Shown: positions 17,132 to 25,742 of the stretch, piece after piece
Numbering within the stretch: the first letter of the stretch is position 1
Layout: each line of letters opens with the position of its first letter
Assembly (NCBI GenBank): GCA_964448935.1
Contig: CAYVBE010000017.1
Coordinates: forward strand, 1 to 37,671
DNA length: 37,671 nucleotides
Direction of reading: 5' to 3'
Origin: CAYVBE01 sp964448935
Lineage (GTDB): Bacteria; Planctomycetota; Brocadiia; SM23-32
The notes under the pieces: model-generated
Seen by the model: only the letters and a program-made list of their open reading frames with translations
Database searches by the model: none
What the model was told of the DNA's origin: nothing
Program-made: the position numbers and the translations under genes

Positions 17132-18007
17132 GTGACCATGGAGGCCCAGAAAGGACCGCTCACTCCGGCCGTGCCCGCCGTGCTTCCGGTCATTGACGTG
17201 AAGCGCGAGAACGCCGGTGCGGTAACCGTCTGGCTCTCCCTGGAAGAGCTGGGCGATCAGCCGGGCCTGGACCTGGGGGCTTTCGTCCCCGGCCAGTTCT
17301 TCATGGTCTGGATACCGCGGATGAACGAAAAGCCCTACGCGGTTGCCTATCTCGATGAAGATCGGATCGGCATCACCGTGCAGAAACGGGGTCCCTTTTC
17401 CACCCGCATGTGCGAGATGAAGCCCGGCGAACCGGTGGGCATCCGCGGACCGTACGGTCGCGGCTACTGGGCGGTGGAGGAGCACAGTCCGGGCGAAGAC
17501 GTGGTAATCCTGGGCGGCGGCTGCGGCATGGCGGTGCTGGCACACCTGGCGGAGCGGCTGCCGGAGGCGACCGTCGTGCAGGGAGCCCGGCGCGCCGAGG
17601 CCCTTTTCTTCCGCGACCGTTTCCCCGATCAGGTGCTGTTCACCGACGACGGATCGGCCGGCTCGCGGGGCTTCCCCACGGAATGGCTGCGGGAACGCGT
17701 GGACGCCGGGAAGGTCAAGGCGGTCTACTCCTGCGGCCCGGAGCAGATGATGCTGCGTCTGGTCGAGATATGCCGCGAGGCCGGCGTGCCCGGGCAGATG
17801 AGCCTGGAGCGCTACATGAAGTGCGGCATCGGCGTCTGCGGCCAGTGCGACTGCGACGGCCGGCGCGTCTGCGTGGAGGGACCGACCTTCAGTTTGGAGG
17901 AGCTGGCCGAGATGCCCAGCTTCGGCCACCGGAGGCGCGACAAGACCGGCCGCGCGGTCCGGACCGGCCCCGCCGACGCCTGCCCGTCCGGGCCAACCGT
18001 GGTCTGA
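17132..18007 (+). CDS. pyrK: Dihydroorotate dehydrogenase electron transfer subunit PyrK
   Basis: 291 residues from GTG 17132 (AAGGAG five bases before); an ATG two codons on is possible. FAD domain (GQFFMVWIP, then KPYAVAY), NAD domain (VVILGGGCGMAVLAHLAERL), a CGPEQMM segment and the [2Fe-2S] loop CGIGVCGQCDCDGRRVC. It carries electrons from the PyrD FMN to NAD. The C-terminal 35 residues after the cluster are longer and more basic than I expect. It follows pyrD by 14 bp. A sulfhydrogenase gamma-like function is the alternative for the family but is unlikely beside pyrD. Confidence 0.95.
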   Translation: MTMEAQKGPLTPAVPAVLPVIDVKRENAGAVTVWLSLEELGDQPGLDLGAFVPGQFFMVWIPRMNEKPYAVAYLDEDRIGITVQKRGPFSTRMCEMKPGEPVGIRGPYGRGYWAVEEHSPGEDVVILGGGCGMAVLAHLAERLPEATVVQGARRAEALFFRDRFPDQVLFTDDGSAGSRGFPTEWLRERVDAGKVKAVYSCGPEQMMLRLVEICREAGVPGQMSLERYMKCGIGVCGQCDCDGRRVCVEGPTFSLEELAEMPSFGHRRRDKTGRAVRTGPADACPSGPTVV

Positions 18008-18020
18008 CAGCCGTGGGAAT

Positions 18021-18050
18021 TTGCCTGCAACCGTCTCCATGCAGTAAGGT
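18021..18050 (+). promoter_or_regulatory. Possible promoter of the small membrane protein-TauE pair
   Basis: TTGCCT, 18 bp, TAAGGT, 81 bp before the GTG at 18132. An inverted GGCGCC pair (18073-18078 and 18101-18106) lies in the leader. Confidence 0.35.
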
Positions 18051-18131
18051 GGTTCTGTCAGGGTCCTGCCGAAGGCGCCGCTTCCCTGACCGATCAACCG
18101 GCGCCTGCTCAGCGAGTCTCGGAGATTGGCT

Positions 18132-18398
18132 GTGAGCGGTCTGGAAAGCATCTTAGCATTTGCATACAGCGCAGCGGGTGTTACGCTCCCGCAGATCATC
18201 GCGTCGGCCGAGCGGACCGCCCGCGATCTCAGCGGGCTGCCCGGCTGGCTTTACCGCACGTGGCAGAACCATCACGTGCTCTACGCGCTGGGCATGGTGG
18301 CCTTTCTGCTGGCTCTGGGCGCAACCATCGGGATTGTGTCGGAGACCGTTCTGACCGCCCTGGGCCTGGAGACCGAGGAGTCCGACAACACCGAGTAA
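18132..18398 (+). CDS. Small single-span membrane protein, unknown
   Basis: 88 residues from GTG 18132, chosen because GGAG sits seven bases upstream; a TTG at 18126 would be too close. The N-terminal half (ILAFAYSAAGVTLPQIIASA) is amphipathic, residues about 47-68 (VLYALGMVAFLLALGATIGI) form one membrane span, and the tail ends in acidic residues. I do not recognise it. It ends 22 bp before the TauE/SafE permease on the same strand, so it may be an accessory subunit of that transporter; that is inference from position. Confidence 0.7.
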   Translation: MSGLESILAFAYSAAGVTLPQIIASAERTARDLSGLPGWLYRTWQNHHVLYALGMVAFLLALGATIGIVSETVLTALGLETEESDNTE

Positions 18399-18420
18399 GC
18401 CGGCCACAAGGACCGTTCCC

Positions 18421-19431
18421 ATGGACTTCTTCCACATGTATCTGCCCTTCGTGAACCAGCAGTTCAACGTGCTGTTGCTGCTGGGCCTGGGATTCGCCGT
18501 GGGGGTGCTGGCGGGCTTTTTCGGCATGGGCGGCGGCTGGGTCGTCGCGCCCGCGCTCTACAGCCTTGGCTTTCCCATGCACTACGCCATCGGCACCGGG
18601 CTGGCCAACATCACCGCCCAGAGCGCCCTGGCCACCGTCAAGCACCGTAAGATGGGCAACGTAGACTACACGCTGGGCATCGCCACCGGGCTGCCCATGA
18701 TGGGCGGCGTGGAGCTGGGCAAGCGGCTGGTGGCATGGCTGGCGGCACAGGGCCTCAGCGGCGCCGTCATCGGATGGGTGTACGTGGCCCTGCTGGTCAG
18801 CCTGGCGGCTTTCGTGATCCACGACTACGTTGTGGAGCGCCGGAATAGCAAAAACGGGGGAGATGAACTCGATACGGAGGACAGCCGGCCCGCCCTGCTG
18901 AGAATCCCGCCCGTCATCCGGCTGAAGAGCTGCGACGTCGAAGTCTCCTTCTGGGCTCTCCTGGCCCTGGGGTTGTTCATCGGCTTTCTGGCCGGCATGT
19001 TGGGCAGCGGCGGCGGGTTCGCGCTGGTGCCCGCCTTCGTCTATCTGGTGGGCACGCCCACCATGATCGCCGTCGGCACCAGCCTGGTCTGCGTGATGAT
19101 CTCCGGCTCCTACGGGGCGTTCACCTACGGGCTCAACGGATTTGTGGAGCTGACCGCCGCCCTGTGGCTGGTGGGGGGCGCCATCGTGGGGGCGCAACTG
19201 GGCGCAGCGGCCACCACGCATGTGCGCGGTTACGGCATCCGGCTGCTCTACGCCGTGATGCTCCTGTTCGCCTCCAGCGGGCTGGTGCTCAAGCAGCTCG
19301 CTGTCATGCCGAACGCCGAGGGCGACTCCCGCATCGCGCCCGTGATCATCCTCGGCGGCGCGCTGCTCATGTGCACACTTATCGTCGGCAACATGGTGAT
19401 CTCCTGGCTGGCGAAGCGCAGGGCCGCCTGA
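18421..19431 (+). CDS. TauE/SafE family permease (DUF81)
   Basis: 336 residues, about eight membrane spans in two repeated halves. Each half begins with a glycine motif: GFFGMGGGWVVAPAL with AIGTGLANI, and GMLGSGGGFALVPAF with AVGTSLVCV, the internal duplication of the family (COG0730). A charged loop near residues 140-170 separates the halves. Members export sulfite, sulfoacetate or other organic anions; the substrate here is unknown. AAGGA lies eight bases before the ATG. The stop is only 4 bp from the convergent acyltransferase gene. Confidence 0.92.
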   Translation: MDFFHMYLPFVNQQFNVLLLLGLGFAVGVLAGFFGMGGGWVVAPALYSLGFPMHYAIGTGLANITAQSALATVKHRKMGNVDYTLGIATGLPMMGGVELGKRLVAWLAAQGLSGAVIGWVYVALLVSLAAFVIHDYVVERRNSKNGGDELDTEDSRPALLRIPPVIRLKSCDVEVSFWALLALGLFIGFLAGMLGSGGGFALVPAFVYLVGTPTMIAVGTSLVCVMISGSYGAFTYGLNGFVELTAALWLVGGAIVGAQLGAAATTHVRGYGIRLLYAVMLLFASSGLVLKQLAVMPNAEGDSRIAPVIILGGALLMCTLIVGNMVISWLAKRRAA

Positions 19432-19435
19432 CGGC

Positions 19436-20089
19436 CTACCAGGATTCCTGCAACATCTCCCGTGCCCGCCGCGTGGCGCGGAACAGCGCATTCCGCAGCT
19501 CCGAGCAGAAGGCCACGACCTCCTCGTATTCTGCGTATCGCAGCCGCTCCCCCACCACGAAGGCCACCCGGCTGAAAGGCTTCGGCATCACGAAACGGTC
19601 CCAGCTATCGAACTCCCAGGCCCGCTCCGCCGCCACGCCAACGGGCCGGACGGGCAGGCCGGAGCGCCTGGCCAGCAGAGCCACGCCCTGCTGCACGGTG
19701 AAACGCGGCCCCCGCGGTCCGTCCGGGGTGATGGCCAGCGTGTAGCCCTCCTCCGCCCTGGCCATCAGATCCTTCACCGCACCGATCCCCCCCCTGCTGC
19801 TGGAGCCGCGCACGGAGCTGAAGCCAAACCTGGCCATGATGTGTGCCGCGTATTCGCCGTCCTCGCTGCGGCTCACCGGCACGCAGACCCGGCGGCCCCT
19901 GTAGTGCGCGCACATGCTCAGGATATGTCGGTGCCAGAATGCAGCGATGATCTGGCGCGAAGCATCGCTCCCGCCACCCGTCGTAACGTCACGCTCCCGC
20001 GAGTGCCAGGTGGCGGACAACCCCCGCGCCAACGCGGCGCCCAGCCGGCCGGCCAGGCGGAAACGGAGGTCATCTCTCAAAGTCGGCAC
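19436..20089 (-). CDS. DUF374 lysophospholipid acyltransferase-like protein
   Basis: 217 residues from a GTG at 20089 with GGGAGGA upstream. It shows the family blocks in order: AAFWHRHILSM with His53, SRSEDGEYAAHIMARFGF, RGSSSRGGIGAVKDL, AITPDGPRGPRF and GLPVRPVGVAAERAW (DUF374, COG2121). The fold is related to LpxL/PlsC acyltransferases and the family is usually found near lipid A genes, so it may acylate an outer-membrane lipid. No transmembrane anchor is obvious beyond the N-terminal helix. The gene ends 4 bp from the TauE stop, tail to tail. Confidence 0.88.
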   Translation of the reverse strand: MPTLRDDLRFRLAGRLGAALARGLSATWHSRERDVTTGGGSDASRQIIAAFWHRHILSMCAHYRGRRVCVPVSRSEDGEYAAHIMARFGFSSVRGSSSRGGIGAVKDLMARAEEGYTLAITPDGPRGPRFTVQQGVALLARRSGLPVRPVGVAAERAWEFDSWDRFVMPKPFSRVAFVVGERLRYAEYEEVVAFCSELRNALFRATRRAREMLQESW

Positions 20090-20212
20090 GGGGCGCGGTC
20101 CTCCCTGGACAGTAACGGGGTCTGCTAAGACAAGGCTGCACCGGCGGCGCCGTCAATACCGGCATCCGTGGACACGATGCGCAGCGTGGAAGGCCGGTCG
20201 GCCATGTGGTCC

Positions 20213-21388
20213 CTACTCCCGGTCGGCGGAGTCGAACAGCAAGCCGCGCAGGTAGCCCGCCCCCGCGCAGAGCGACCAGGCCATCCGTGCCAGGCCGACG
20301 GGCACGGCGTAGAGAAGGCCACCGGCCTGCCCGCAGGCGCTCAGAGCGCTCCGCAGGCCGGCCTTACCCAGCAAAACCAGGTACGTGAGCACCACCGCGC
20401 CTATCCAGAACCACTGCCGCAGGATGGCGGGATGGACGGACCGGCCGAACATCTCCGGCCGCCACCCGTCGCGCAGCCAGATCACCGGCACGGCCCAGAG
20501 AACGAAATTCAGCACCGCCACCGGGTAGTCCCACCGCACCACCGGCAGACGCAGGGAAAGGAACCCGCTCCAGGCCAGGATGGCCAGGCTCACGAGGACC
20601 GCCCAGGGCAGGCGAATGATCGAGAGCGGCACCAGAAGCAGCGCAAACAACCCGGCGGCGTAGATGCCCGCGTTGAGCCAGCGCAGGTCGTGGAGCTTGT
20701 AGAGCAGCGCGTCGGCCCGGCCGAAATCCACCGCCCGTTTCAAGGCGTGACCCAACCCCTCGCTCCGTCCGGGTCGGTGGGCTACGAGCGCCTCACCGTT
20801 CATCAGGATGGAGTAGCCGGCGTCGGCGACGCGCAGGGAGGTCTCGACCGCACCGCCCGGGTCGGGCAGGCTCTCATTGAAGTAGCCGATGTCCGCCAGA
20901 AGACTGGCGCGGTAGGCATCGCAGCAGTGGCTCACCATCTCTCGCTCCTGCAAGCCCGCCTCGCCCGACCCCCAGGTCGGCCAGACGGTCTCGGTCAGAC
21001 GCGCTCCCAGGCCGGGCTGCCCCTCCTGGAAGGGCGAGCACCGGCTGACCACCACACCCACGTCCTCGTCCTCGAAGGGCTGGACCATGGCCTCCATCCA
21101 GCGGTCCCCGGCCGGCACGCACTCCGGCATCAGCAGAATCTTCACATGCCCCCGCGAGGCCCTCATGCCGTCGTTGATCAGGTGCGCCAGGGCGCGGTGC
21201 TTCTGCTTTCTTATCACCCGCACGTCTTCCGAGCCCGCCGGCACGGAGGCGTCGGCGGCGGCCCCCCTGTCGCATACGATGATAATCTCCTTATCCTCGT
21301 AGCGCTGCCGGCTGACGGCCTCCAGGCACTGGCCCAGGGGGTCGCCGGCCTGCACGGGTATGACCACGGAAACGACCATGTCCTTCAT
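20213..21388 (-). CDS. Glycosyltransferase family 2, membrane-associated
   Basis: 391 residues from ATG 21388; a GTG two codons upstream and an ATG three codons downstream are alternatives. The GT-A domain begins VVSVVIPVQAGDPLGQCLEA, then ALAHLINDGMRASRGHVKIL and LMPECVPAGDRWMEAM where the metal-binding DxD would be; the acidic pair is weak (PEC instead of DDD). DPGGAVETSLRVADAG fits the ED-type catalytic block. At least four membrane segments follow from about residue 245. It probably transfers a sugar to a lipid or cell-envelope polymer. It has its own promoter 11 bp after the preceding stop. Confidence 0.85.
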   Translation of the reverse strand: MKDMVVSVVIPVQAGDPLGQCLEAVSRQRYEDKEIIIVCDRGAAADASVPAGSEDVRVIRKQKHRALAHLINDGMRASRGHVKILLMPECVPAGDRWMEAMVQPFEDEDVGVVVSRCSPFQEGQPGLGARLTETVWPTWGSGEAGLQEREMVSHCCDAYRASLLADIGYFNESLPDPGGAVETSLRVADAGYSILMNGEALVAHRPGRSEGLGHALKRAVDFGRADALLYKLHDLRWLNAGIYAAGLFALLLVPLSIIRLPWAVLVSLAILAWSGFLSLRLPVVRWDYPVAVLNFVLWAVPVIWLRDGWRPEMFGRSVHPAILRQWFWIGAVVLTYLVLLGKAGLRSALSACGQAGGLLYAVPVGLARMAWSLCAGAGYLRGLLFDSADRE

Positions 21389-21422
21389 CTGCACGCACCA
21401 GATAGAGCCAACCGAAGAAGAT

Positions 21423-21450
21423 ATTGTGGGCGAAACCGTGTGGCTGTCAA
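21423..21450 (-). promoter_or_regulatory. Promoter of the glycosyltransferase gene
   Basis: On the minus strand a perfect TTGACA (21450-21445), 16 bp and CACAAT (21428-21423), 34 bp before the ATG at 21388. Confidence 0.55.
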
Positions 21451-21461
21451 ATGCAGTCCCG

Positions 21462-22898
21462 TCAATCGGGCTCTTTCCGAGGGGGTCCGAGACCGTCCGC
21501 CTCGGGGCGGGAGCGGTAAAAGGGGTCCAGCGGATAGCAGCCGGACACCAGGCCTTTGCGCGGCGCCGTGGTGCAGAGGCTGAAAGTGCGGCAGACGCGG
21601 TTTTTCTTCAGCCTCTCTCCGCCCAGTATGTCGGCCGGCATCTCCGGATAGGACAGCAGCGCCCGGCCCAGGCCCACGAAATCCGTCCAACCCTCCGCCA
21701 CCGCGCCCTCCGCCACGGCGGGCAACCACTCCTGCAGGTAGGTGTAGGCCGATCCCACAATCGCCAGGCCGGGGAATCCTCGCCTGAGTTCGGCAGTCAG
21801 CCGCATCTGCCGCGCTACGCCCATCAGCGGGTCCTCAGGCGGCGTGTAGCCGTCCGAAGGCGGATAGAGGGCCGGCCGCTGCATGTGCGGGTTGTAATAC
21901 GGGCTGCCGACGGTGACGTTCACCAGCCCGACCTCCAGCATCTCCAGGAGCTCGAGCAGCTTCAGGGGCTCCTTCGGGTCCGGCCGCAAGGGATCATCCG
22001 GATCGGCGCCGAAAGCATGGACGTAAGGCGTCGAAAACGCTTCCGGCACGCCCACGCCGTCCCGTCCCGACTCAAAGGGCGGCGTATCGAAAACGCTCAC
22101 TCGCACGCCCACCCGCAGGTCCGGCACCCGCTCGCGGATACCCTCCATCACCCGGCGCAGGAAGCGGGTGCGGTTCTCGAATCTGCCGCCGTAAGGGCCG
22201 GACCGCGTGACCGCGCTGAGGAATTCATGCCCCAGGTAACCGTGGCAGTGCTTGACGTCCACGAAATCGAAGCCGATCTCGTGGGCCATGGCGGCGGCTT
22301 CAACGAACCGCTCGATCAGCCGCTCGATCTCGGCGTCGGACAGCAGCGCGTCGTCGGATTCCGCCCCCACGCGGCGGTCCAGCAGCGGATGGTGGTAGAG
22401 AATGCGCGGCTCCCTGCGCCCGTCCTCGTTGGGGCAGGAGAATCGGCCGGAATGGGTGAGCTGCAGGCCCACAAGCAGGTTGCCGGTGGTGCCGAACCGC
22501 TCCCTGTGGGCGACGACCAGTTCCTCCCTCAACTCGCGGAGGGCGGGCAGGTTCTCTTCCCGGATGCAGAGCTGGTGCGGATTGGCCCTGCCCTCGTGGG
22601 TGACGGCCACGGCCTCGCCGCCCCAGATGAGTTTGGCCCCGCTGCGGCCGAAGTTGCGCCATCGCCGGCGGGTCAGCTCCGTGGGCTTGCCGTCCGGCGT
22701 GCCGTCCCAGCCCTCCATGGGCTGCGCGCAGAAACGGTTGCCCACCACAAATCCCGTCGGCAGTGCGTACGGCTCCGCCAGCGCCGTCGGCCCGTCGGCG
22801 CCCGATTCGGCCAGAGGAAGCTTCAGACCCCGCGCCCCGGCGTAGGCCCGGAACTCCTCCGACGTCTTCAGGCTTGCGATGCGTTGGAAACGAGCCAC
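21462..22898 (-). CDS. NADH:flavin oxidoreductase / old yellow enzyme family protein
   Basis: 478 residues from GTG 22898, set by GGAGG five bases upstream; the longer frame overlaps the SDR gene. FMN barrel with VVGNRFCAQPMEGWDG, LIWGGEAVAV, LQLTHSGRFS, HCHGYLGHEFLS and VGLGRALLSYPEMP. It ends CRTFSLCTTAPRKGLVSGCY, a cysteine-rich segment replacing the second domain of 2,4-dienoyl-CoA reductases. This subgroup occurs often in sugar-degrading bacteria, but its substrate is unknown. It is the last gene of the GH88-SDR-oxidoreductase run, 35 bp after the SDR. Confidence 0.9.
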   Translation of the reverse strand: MARFQRIASLKTSEEFRAYAGARGLKLPLAESGADGPTALAEPYALPTGFVVGNRFCAQPMEGWDGTPDGKPTELTRRRWRNFGRSGAKLIWGGEAVAVTHEGRANPHQLCIREENLPALRELREELVVAHRERFGTTGNLLVGLQLTHSGRFSCPNEDGRREPRILYHHPLLDRRVGAESDDALLSDAEIERLIERFVEAAAMAHEIGFDFVDVKHCHGYLGHEFLSAVTRSGPYGGRFENRTRFLRRVMEGIRERVPDLRVGVRVSVFDTPPFESGRDGVGVPEAFSTPYVHAFGADPDDPLRPDPKEPLKLLELLEMLEVGLVNVTVGSPYYNPHMQRPALYPPSDGYTPPEDPLMGVARQMRLTAELRRGFPGLAIVGSAYTYLQEWLPAVAEGAVAEGWTDFVGLGRALLSYPEMPADILGGERLKKNRVCRTFSLCTTAPRKGLVSGCYPLDPFYRSRPEADGLGPPRKEPD

Positions 22899-22933
22899 CG
22901 TGACCTCCGGAAGATCAGGAATGGACAAAGGTG

Positions 22934-23722
22934 CTACAGCCGCCGCAGGTGAAAACCGCCGTCCACGTTGATCACCTCGCCGGTCGAGAAAGGCAGCGCC
23001 CCCTCCGCCAGGGCAACCACGGCCCGCGCCACGTCCGCCGGCCGGCCCCATCGGCGGATGGGCGTCAGCCCCTCTTCGATCAGCCGGTCGTACTTCTCCT
23101 TCACGCCACTGGTCATGTCGGTCTCGACGATGCCCGGCCGCACCTCGTAGACGCGGATGCCGTGCTCCGCCAGGCGGTCGGCATAGAGGGCGGTCATCAT
23201 GGCCATCCCGGCCTTGGACAGGCAGTATTCGGGCCGATTCGTGCTGCTGGCGTAGGCGCTGACCGAGCCCACGTTGACGACCGCAGGGGTTCTTCCGGCG
23301 CCGGCTTCGACCTGCCGGATCATCTCGCCCGCGACGGCCTGGGTCAGGAAAAACGGCCCTTTCAGGTTGACGCCCATCACGCGGTCGTAGCTCTCCTCGC
23401 TGGTCTCCAGGATGTCCGCCCGTTCCCGCGGCGCGACTCCGGCGTTGTTGACCAGCAGGTCTATCCGCCCCGCCTCGTCCAGCGTGGTTCGCAGCAACCG
23501 CTCCCGGTCGTCGGCAGACGCCAGGTCGGCCTGCACCACGACGCCGTGCCCGCCGGCCTCCTCGACCTGCCGCAGGGCCTCCCGGGCCGCGTCCGTGTTG
23601 CGCACATAGTTGACCGCCAGGGTCCAGCCGGCCGCCGCCAGCCCCGTGCAGATGCCGCGCCCGATGCCCCGCCCGCCACCGGTGACCAGGGCCACTTTTC
23701 GGTCGTCCTCAGTCACGCTCAT
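22934..23722 (-). CDS. Short-chain dehydrogenase/reductase (FabG/KduD-like)
   Basis: 262 residues. Classical SDR: TGGGRGIG at 14-21 binds NAD(P), NNAG at 92-95, the catalytic serine in VGSVSAYA, and Tyr166/Lys170 in EYCLSKAG. The C-terminus has the usual SDR ending PFSTGEVINVDGG. The start overlaps the GH88 stop by 14 bp, so the two are translationally coupled. By context it may reduce a keto-sugar or keto-uronate released downstream of the hydrolase; 3-oxoacyl-ACP reductase is the default annotation and is less likely here. Confidence 0.92.
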   Translation of the reverse strand: MSVTEDDRKVALVTGGGRGIGRGICTGLAAAGWTLAVNYVRNTDAAREALRQVEEAGGHGVVVQADLASADDRERLLRTTLDEAGRIDLLVNNAGVAPRERADILETSEESYDRVMGVNLKGPFFLTQAVAGEMIRQVEAGAGRTPAVVNVGSVSAYASSTNRPEYCLSKAGMAMMTALYADRLAEHGIRVYEVRPGIVETDMTSGVKEKYDRLIEEGLTPIRRWGRPADVARAVVALAEGALPFSTGEVINVDGGFHLRRL

Positions 23723-24815
23723 CTTGAAGCACCCCCGTCACCGCTTTCAGGAAGAAATAGTCGCCCCACATTACGCTCTCGTCCACGCCCAGGCCCTTGC
23801 GCAGGTGGTAGATGCCGTGCTTCAGGATTCCCTCCCGGCCCTCCGTGGTGTCCGCCAGGAAATCGGAACCGGTCAGCGTCCTCAGGATGCGCTCCGCATA
23901 GCTGCGGTAGGCCCCCCTGGCCGCCGCGTCCTCAACCAGCGCTGCCAGTTTCAACAGACCGTCGGCCGCGATGGCCGCCGCGGAACTCTCGTAGGGCACC
24001 TCCGGCTCGGGCCGGTCCAGGTCGTTGGGCGGCACGCCGTGCTCAGGCGCCCGGTCCATATAGTAATCGGCGCAGCGCCGGGCTGTGTCCAGAAACCTCT
24101 CGTCCCCGGTGTAGCGGTAAACCGTGGCGAAGCCGGACAGCGCCCATGCCTGCCCGCGGGACCAACAGGAATCCCCCCGCCAGCCCTGGTGCGTGCTCTG
24201 GCGGAGAAACTCGCCCGTCTCGGTATCGAACAGGCCCTCGTGTGCGGTGCTGCCGTCCCCGCGCACCAGGCAACGCCTGGTGGTCAGGCAGTGGCGGGTG
24301 GTGACATCCCACAGTTTCTCGTCGTCCGTCTCGCGGGCAGCGTAGAAGATAATGCCCACGTTCATCATGATGTCAATGAACAGGCTCTCCGGCCCCACAA
24401 AGGAAGACAGGTATTCGCCCTTCTGCCGGAAGCGTTTCGCCAGGGTCCGCCCCGCCTCTATCACCACTTCCTTAACTCGGGCGTCGCCGGTCAGGTCATA
24501 CCACTTCCGCCAGGTCGGCATGAACAGGAAGCCCAGGTCGTGGACATCGCGGTCCGTCTTGCGGTGCTCGATGAGGCGGCTGTAGTGCTCGGCCTTCCGC
24601 CGCCACCACTCGGCCCCGGTCCGCTCGTACATCAGCCAGAGCTGTCCGCCCAGGAAGCCCTCGCACCAGTTGGTCCACTTCTTTCCCCCATGCTCCCACC
24701 GACCGTCCAGGGTGTACATGGGGAAGTAATCCGGATGTTCTTCGACCAGCCGGCGCAACTGCTGGCCGGCAAATTCCACGGCGCGCTCACAACTCTGTAA
24801 AACCGTTCTTTCCAC
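23709..24815 (-). CDS. Glycoside hydrolase family 88-like (unsaturated glucuronyl hydrolase)
   Basis: 368 residues, an (alpha/alpha)6 barrel. KKWTNWCEGFLGGQLWLMYE opens the family pattern. HDLGFLFMPTW carries Asp93 (equivalent to Asp88 of the Bacillus enzyme), and FIDIMMNVGIIFYAA carries Asp148 (equivalent to Asp149), both catalytic. CWSRGQAWALSG and PYESSAAAIAADGLL complete it. GH88 enzymes hydrate the unsaturated uronate left by polysaccharide lyases, freeing 4-deoxy-5-keto-uronate. No signal peptide, so it acts in the cytoplasm. Start: GTG with GGAG six bases upstream. The first gene of a three-gene operon. GH105 is the closest alternative. Confidence 0.9.
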   Translation of the reverse strand: MERTVLQSCERAVEFAGQQLRRLVEEHPDYFPMYTLDGRWEHGGKKWTNWCEGFLGGQLWLMYERTGAEWWRRKAEHYSRLIEHRKTDRDVHDLGFLFMPTWRKWYDLTGDARVKEVVIEAGRTLAKRFRQKGEYLSSFVGPESLFIDIMMNVGIIFYAARETDDEKLWDVTTRHCLTTRRCLVRGDGSTAHEGLFDTETGEFLRQSTHQGWRGDSCWSRGQAWALSGFATVYRYTGDERFLDTARRCADYYMDRAPEHGVPPNDLDRPEPEVPYESSAAAIAADGLLKLAALVEDAAARGAYRSYAERILRTLTGSDFLADTTEGREGILKHGIYHLRKGLGVDESVMWGDYFFLKAVTGVLQDERD

Positions 24816-24864
24816 CTGGAGCTCCGTCGGAATTGTCGTTCAGCGGGTTCCGCCTCCGCACCCA

Positions 24865-24893
24865 AAGATACCCGCCGGCGCCCGCCCGTGCAA
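24865..24893 (-). promoter_or_regulatory. Promoter of the GH88-SDR-oxidoreductase operon
   Basis: On the minus strand TTGCAC (24893-24888), exactly 17 bp and TATCTT (24870-24865), 49 bp before the GTG at 24815. Confidence 0.55.
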
Positions 24894-24932
24894 TCCGAAA
24901 GCCCCGCGTTTCCCGTTTGCAACGCGGTTGGC

Positions 24933-24961
24933 TTGTGGCCGACGCGGGAGTTGACTACAAT
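24933..24961 (+). promoter_or_regulatory. Promoter of the metallophosphoesterase gene
   Basis: TTGTGG, exactly 17 bp, TACAAT, 28 bp before the TTG at 24990. It is divergent from the GH88 promoter. Confidence 0.6.
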
Positions 24962-24989
24962 CAGTGTTCACCTTTGGGGAGTCATCGCC

Positions 24990-25709
24990 TTGCTGTACGC
25001 CGTCTTAGGCGACATACATGGAAATAAGCACGCCCTCGATGCGGTCCTGGAAGAGGTCGAAGCGGTCGGAGCCGACGAGGTGGTGTGTACGGGGGATATC
25101 GTCGGCTACGGCGCCTACCCCGCCGAGTGCGTGCGCACTATGCAGTCTCTCGACTCGCTGGTTGTGGCCGGCAACCACGACTGGGCCACGCTTGGGAAGA
25201 TCGGCATAGACTACTTCAACGCCGACGCGCGGGATTCTATCCTCTGGACACGCCGGCACCTGGGGGACCGCGAGTTGGAATTCCTGGCGGAACTGCCGCT
25301 GGTAGCCACCGTGGAGGATGCCACGCTGGTGCACAGCACGCTGTTCTCCCCCGAGTATTTCGACTACATGCAGACGCTCTACGACGTGCGACTCTCCTTC
25401 GACCGCCTGGACAACCGCGTCTGCTTCTGCGGCCACTCTCACGTGCCCGTAATGTTCCTCGACACACAGCCGGTGGAGTGCTTCCTGCAGCCCGATCTGG
25501 AACTGGGCAAGGAAAAGGCGATCATCAACGTGGGAAGCGTAGGCCAGCCGCGCGACCTCGACCCCAAGGCCGCCTACGTCCTGTACGATCCCGACGAGGA
25601 AGCGGTGCACTACCGCCGGGTTGAATACGACGTGTCAGCCGCCAGCGAGGCCATCGAGAAAGCCGGCCTGCCGGCCACCAACGCCGCCCGCATAAAACTC
25701 GGCCGTTAG
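24990..25709 (+). CDS. Metallophosphoesterase (YfcE/ApaH-like)
   Basis: 239 residues. No ATG or GTG fits between the promoter and the first conserved strand, so the start is TTG 24990, with GGGGAG seven bases upstream. All metal-binding blocks are intact: GDIHGN (Asp8, His10), GDIVGYG (Asp36), AGNHDWAT (Asn62, His63), LVHSTLF and CGHSHVP. The two-metal centre hydrolyses phosphomono- or diesters; COG0639-type proteins include cyclic-nucleotide and Ap4A hydrolases, but the substrate is open. Monocistronic. Confidence 0.93.
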   Translation: MLYAVLGDIHGNKHALDAVLEEVEAVGADEVVCTGDIVGYGAYPAECVRTMQSLDSLVVAGNHDWATLGKIGIDYFNADARDSILWTRRHLGDRELEFLAELPLVATVEDATLVHSTLFSPEYFDYMQTLYDVRLSFDRLDNRVCFCGHSHVPVMFLDTQPVECFLQPDLELGKEKAIINVGSVGQPRDLDPKAAYVLYDPDEEAVHYRRVEYDVSAASEAIEKAGLPATNAARIKLGR

Positions 25710-25742
25710 GCGGTTTCACGTTAATGCGTTCCGCTTTGTAGC

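Noticed and set aside
20090..20140. Promoter of the DUF374 gene
   Set aside because: TTGACG is present on the minus strand, but the hexamer at the right distance (TTGTCT) is a poor -10.
21462..23051. Longer N-terminus for the flavin oxidoreductase
   Set aside because: It would overlap 118 bp of the SDR gene and adds a Gly/Arg-rich stretch without similarity to the family; GTG 22898 has its own GGAGG.
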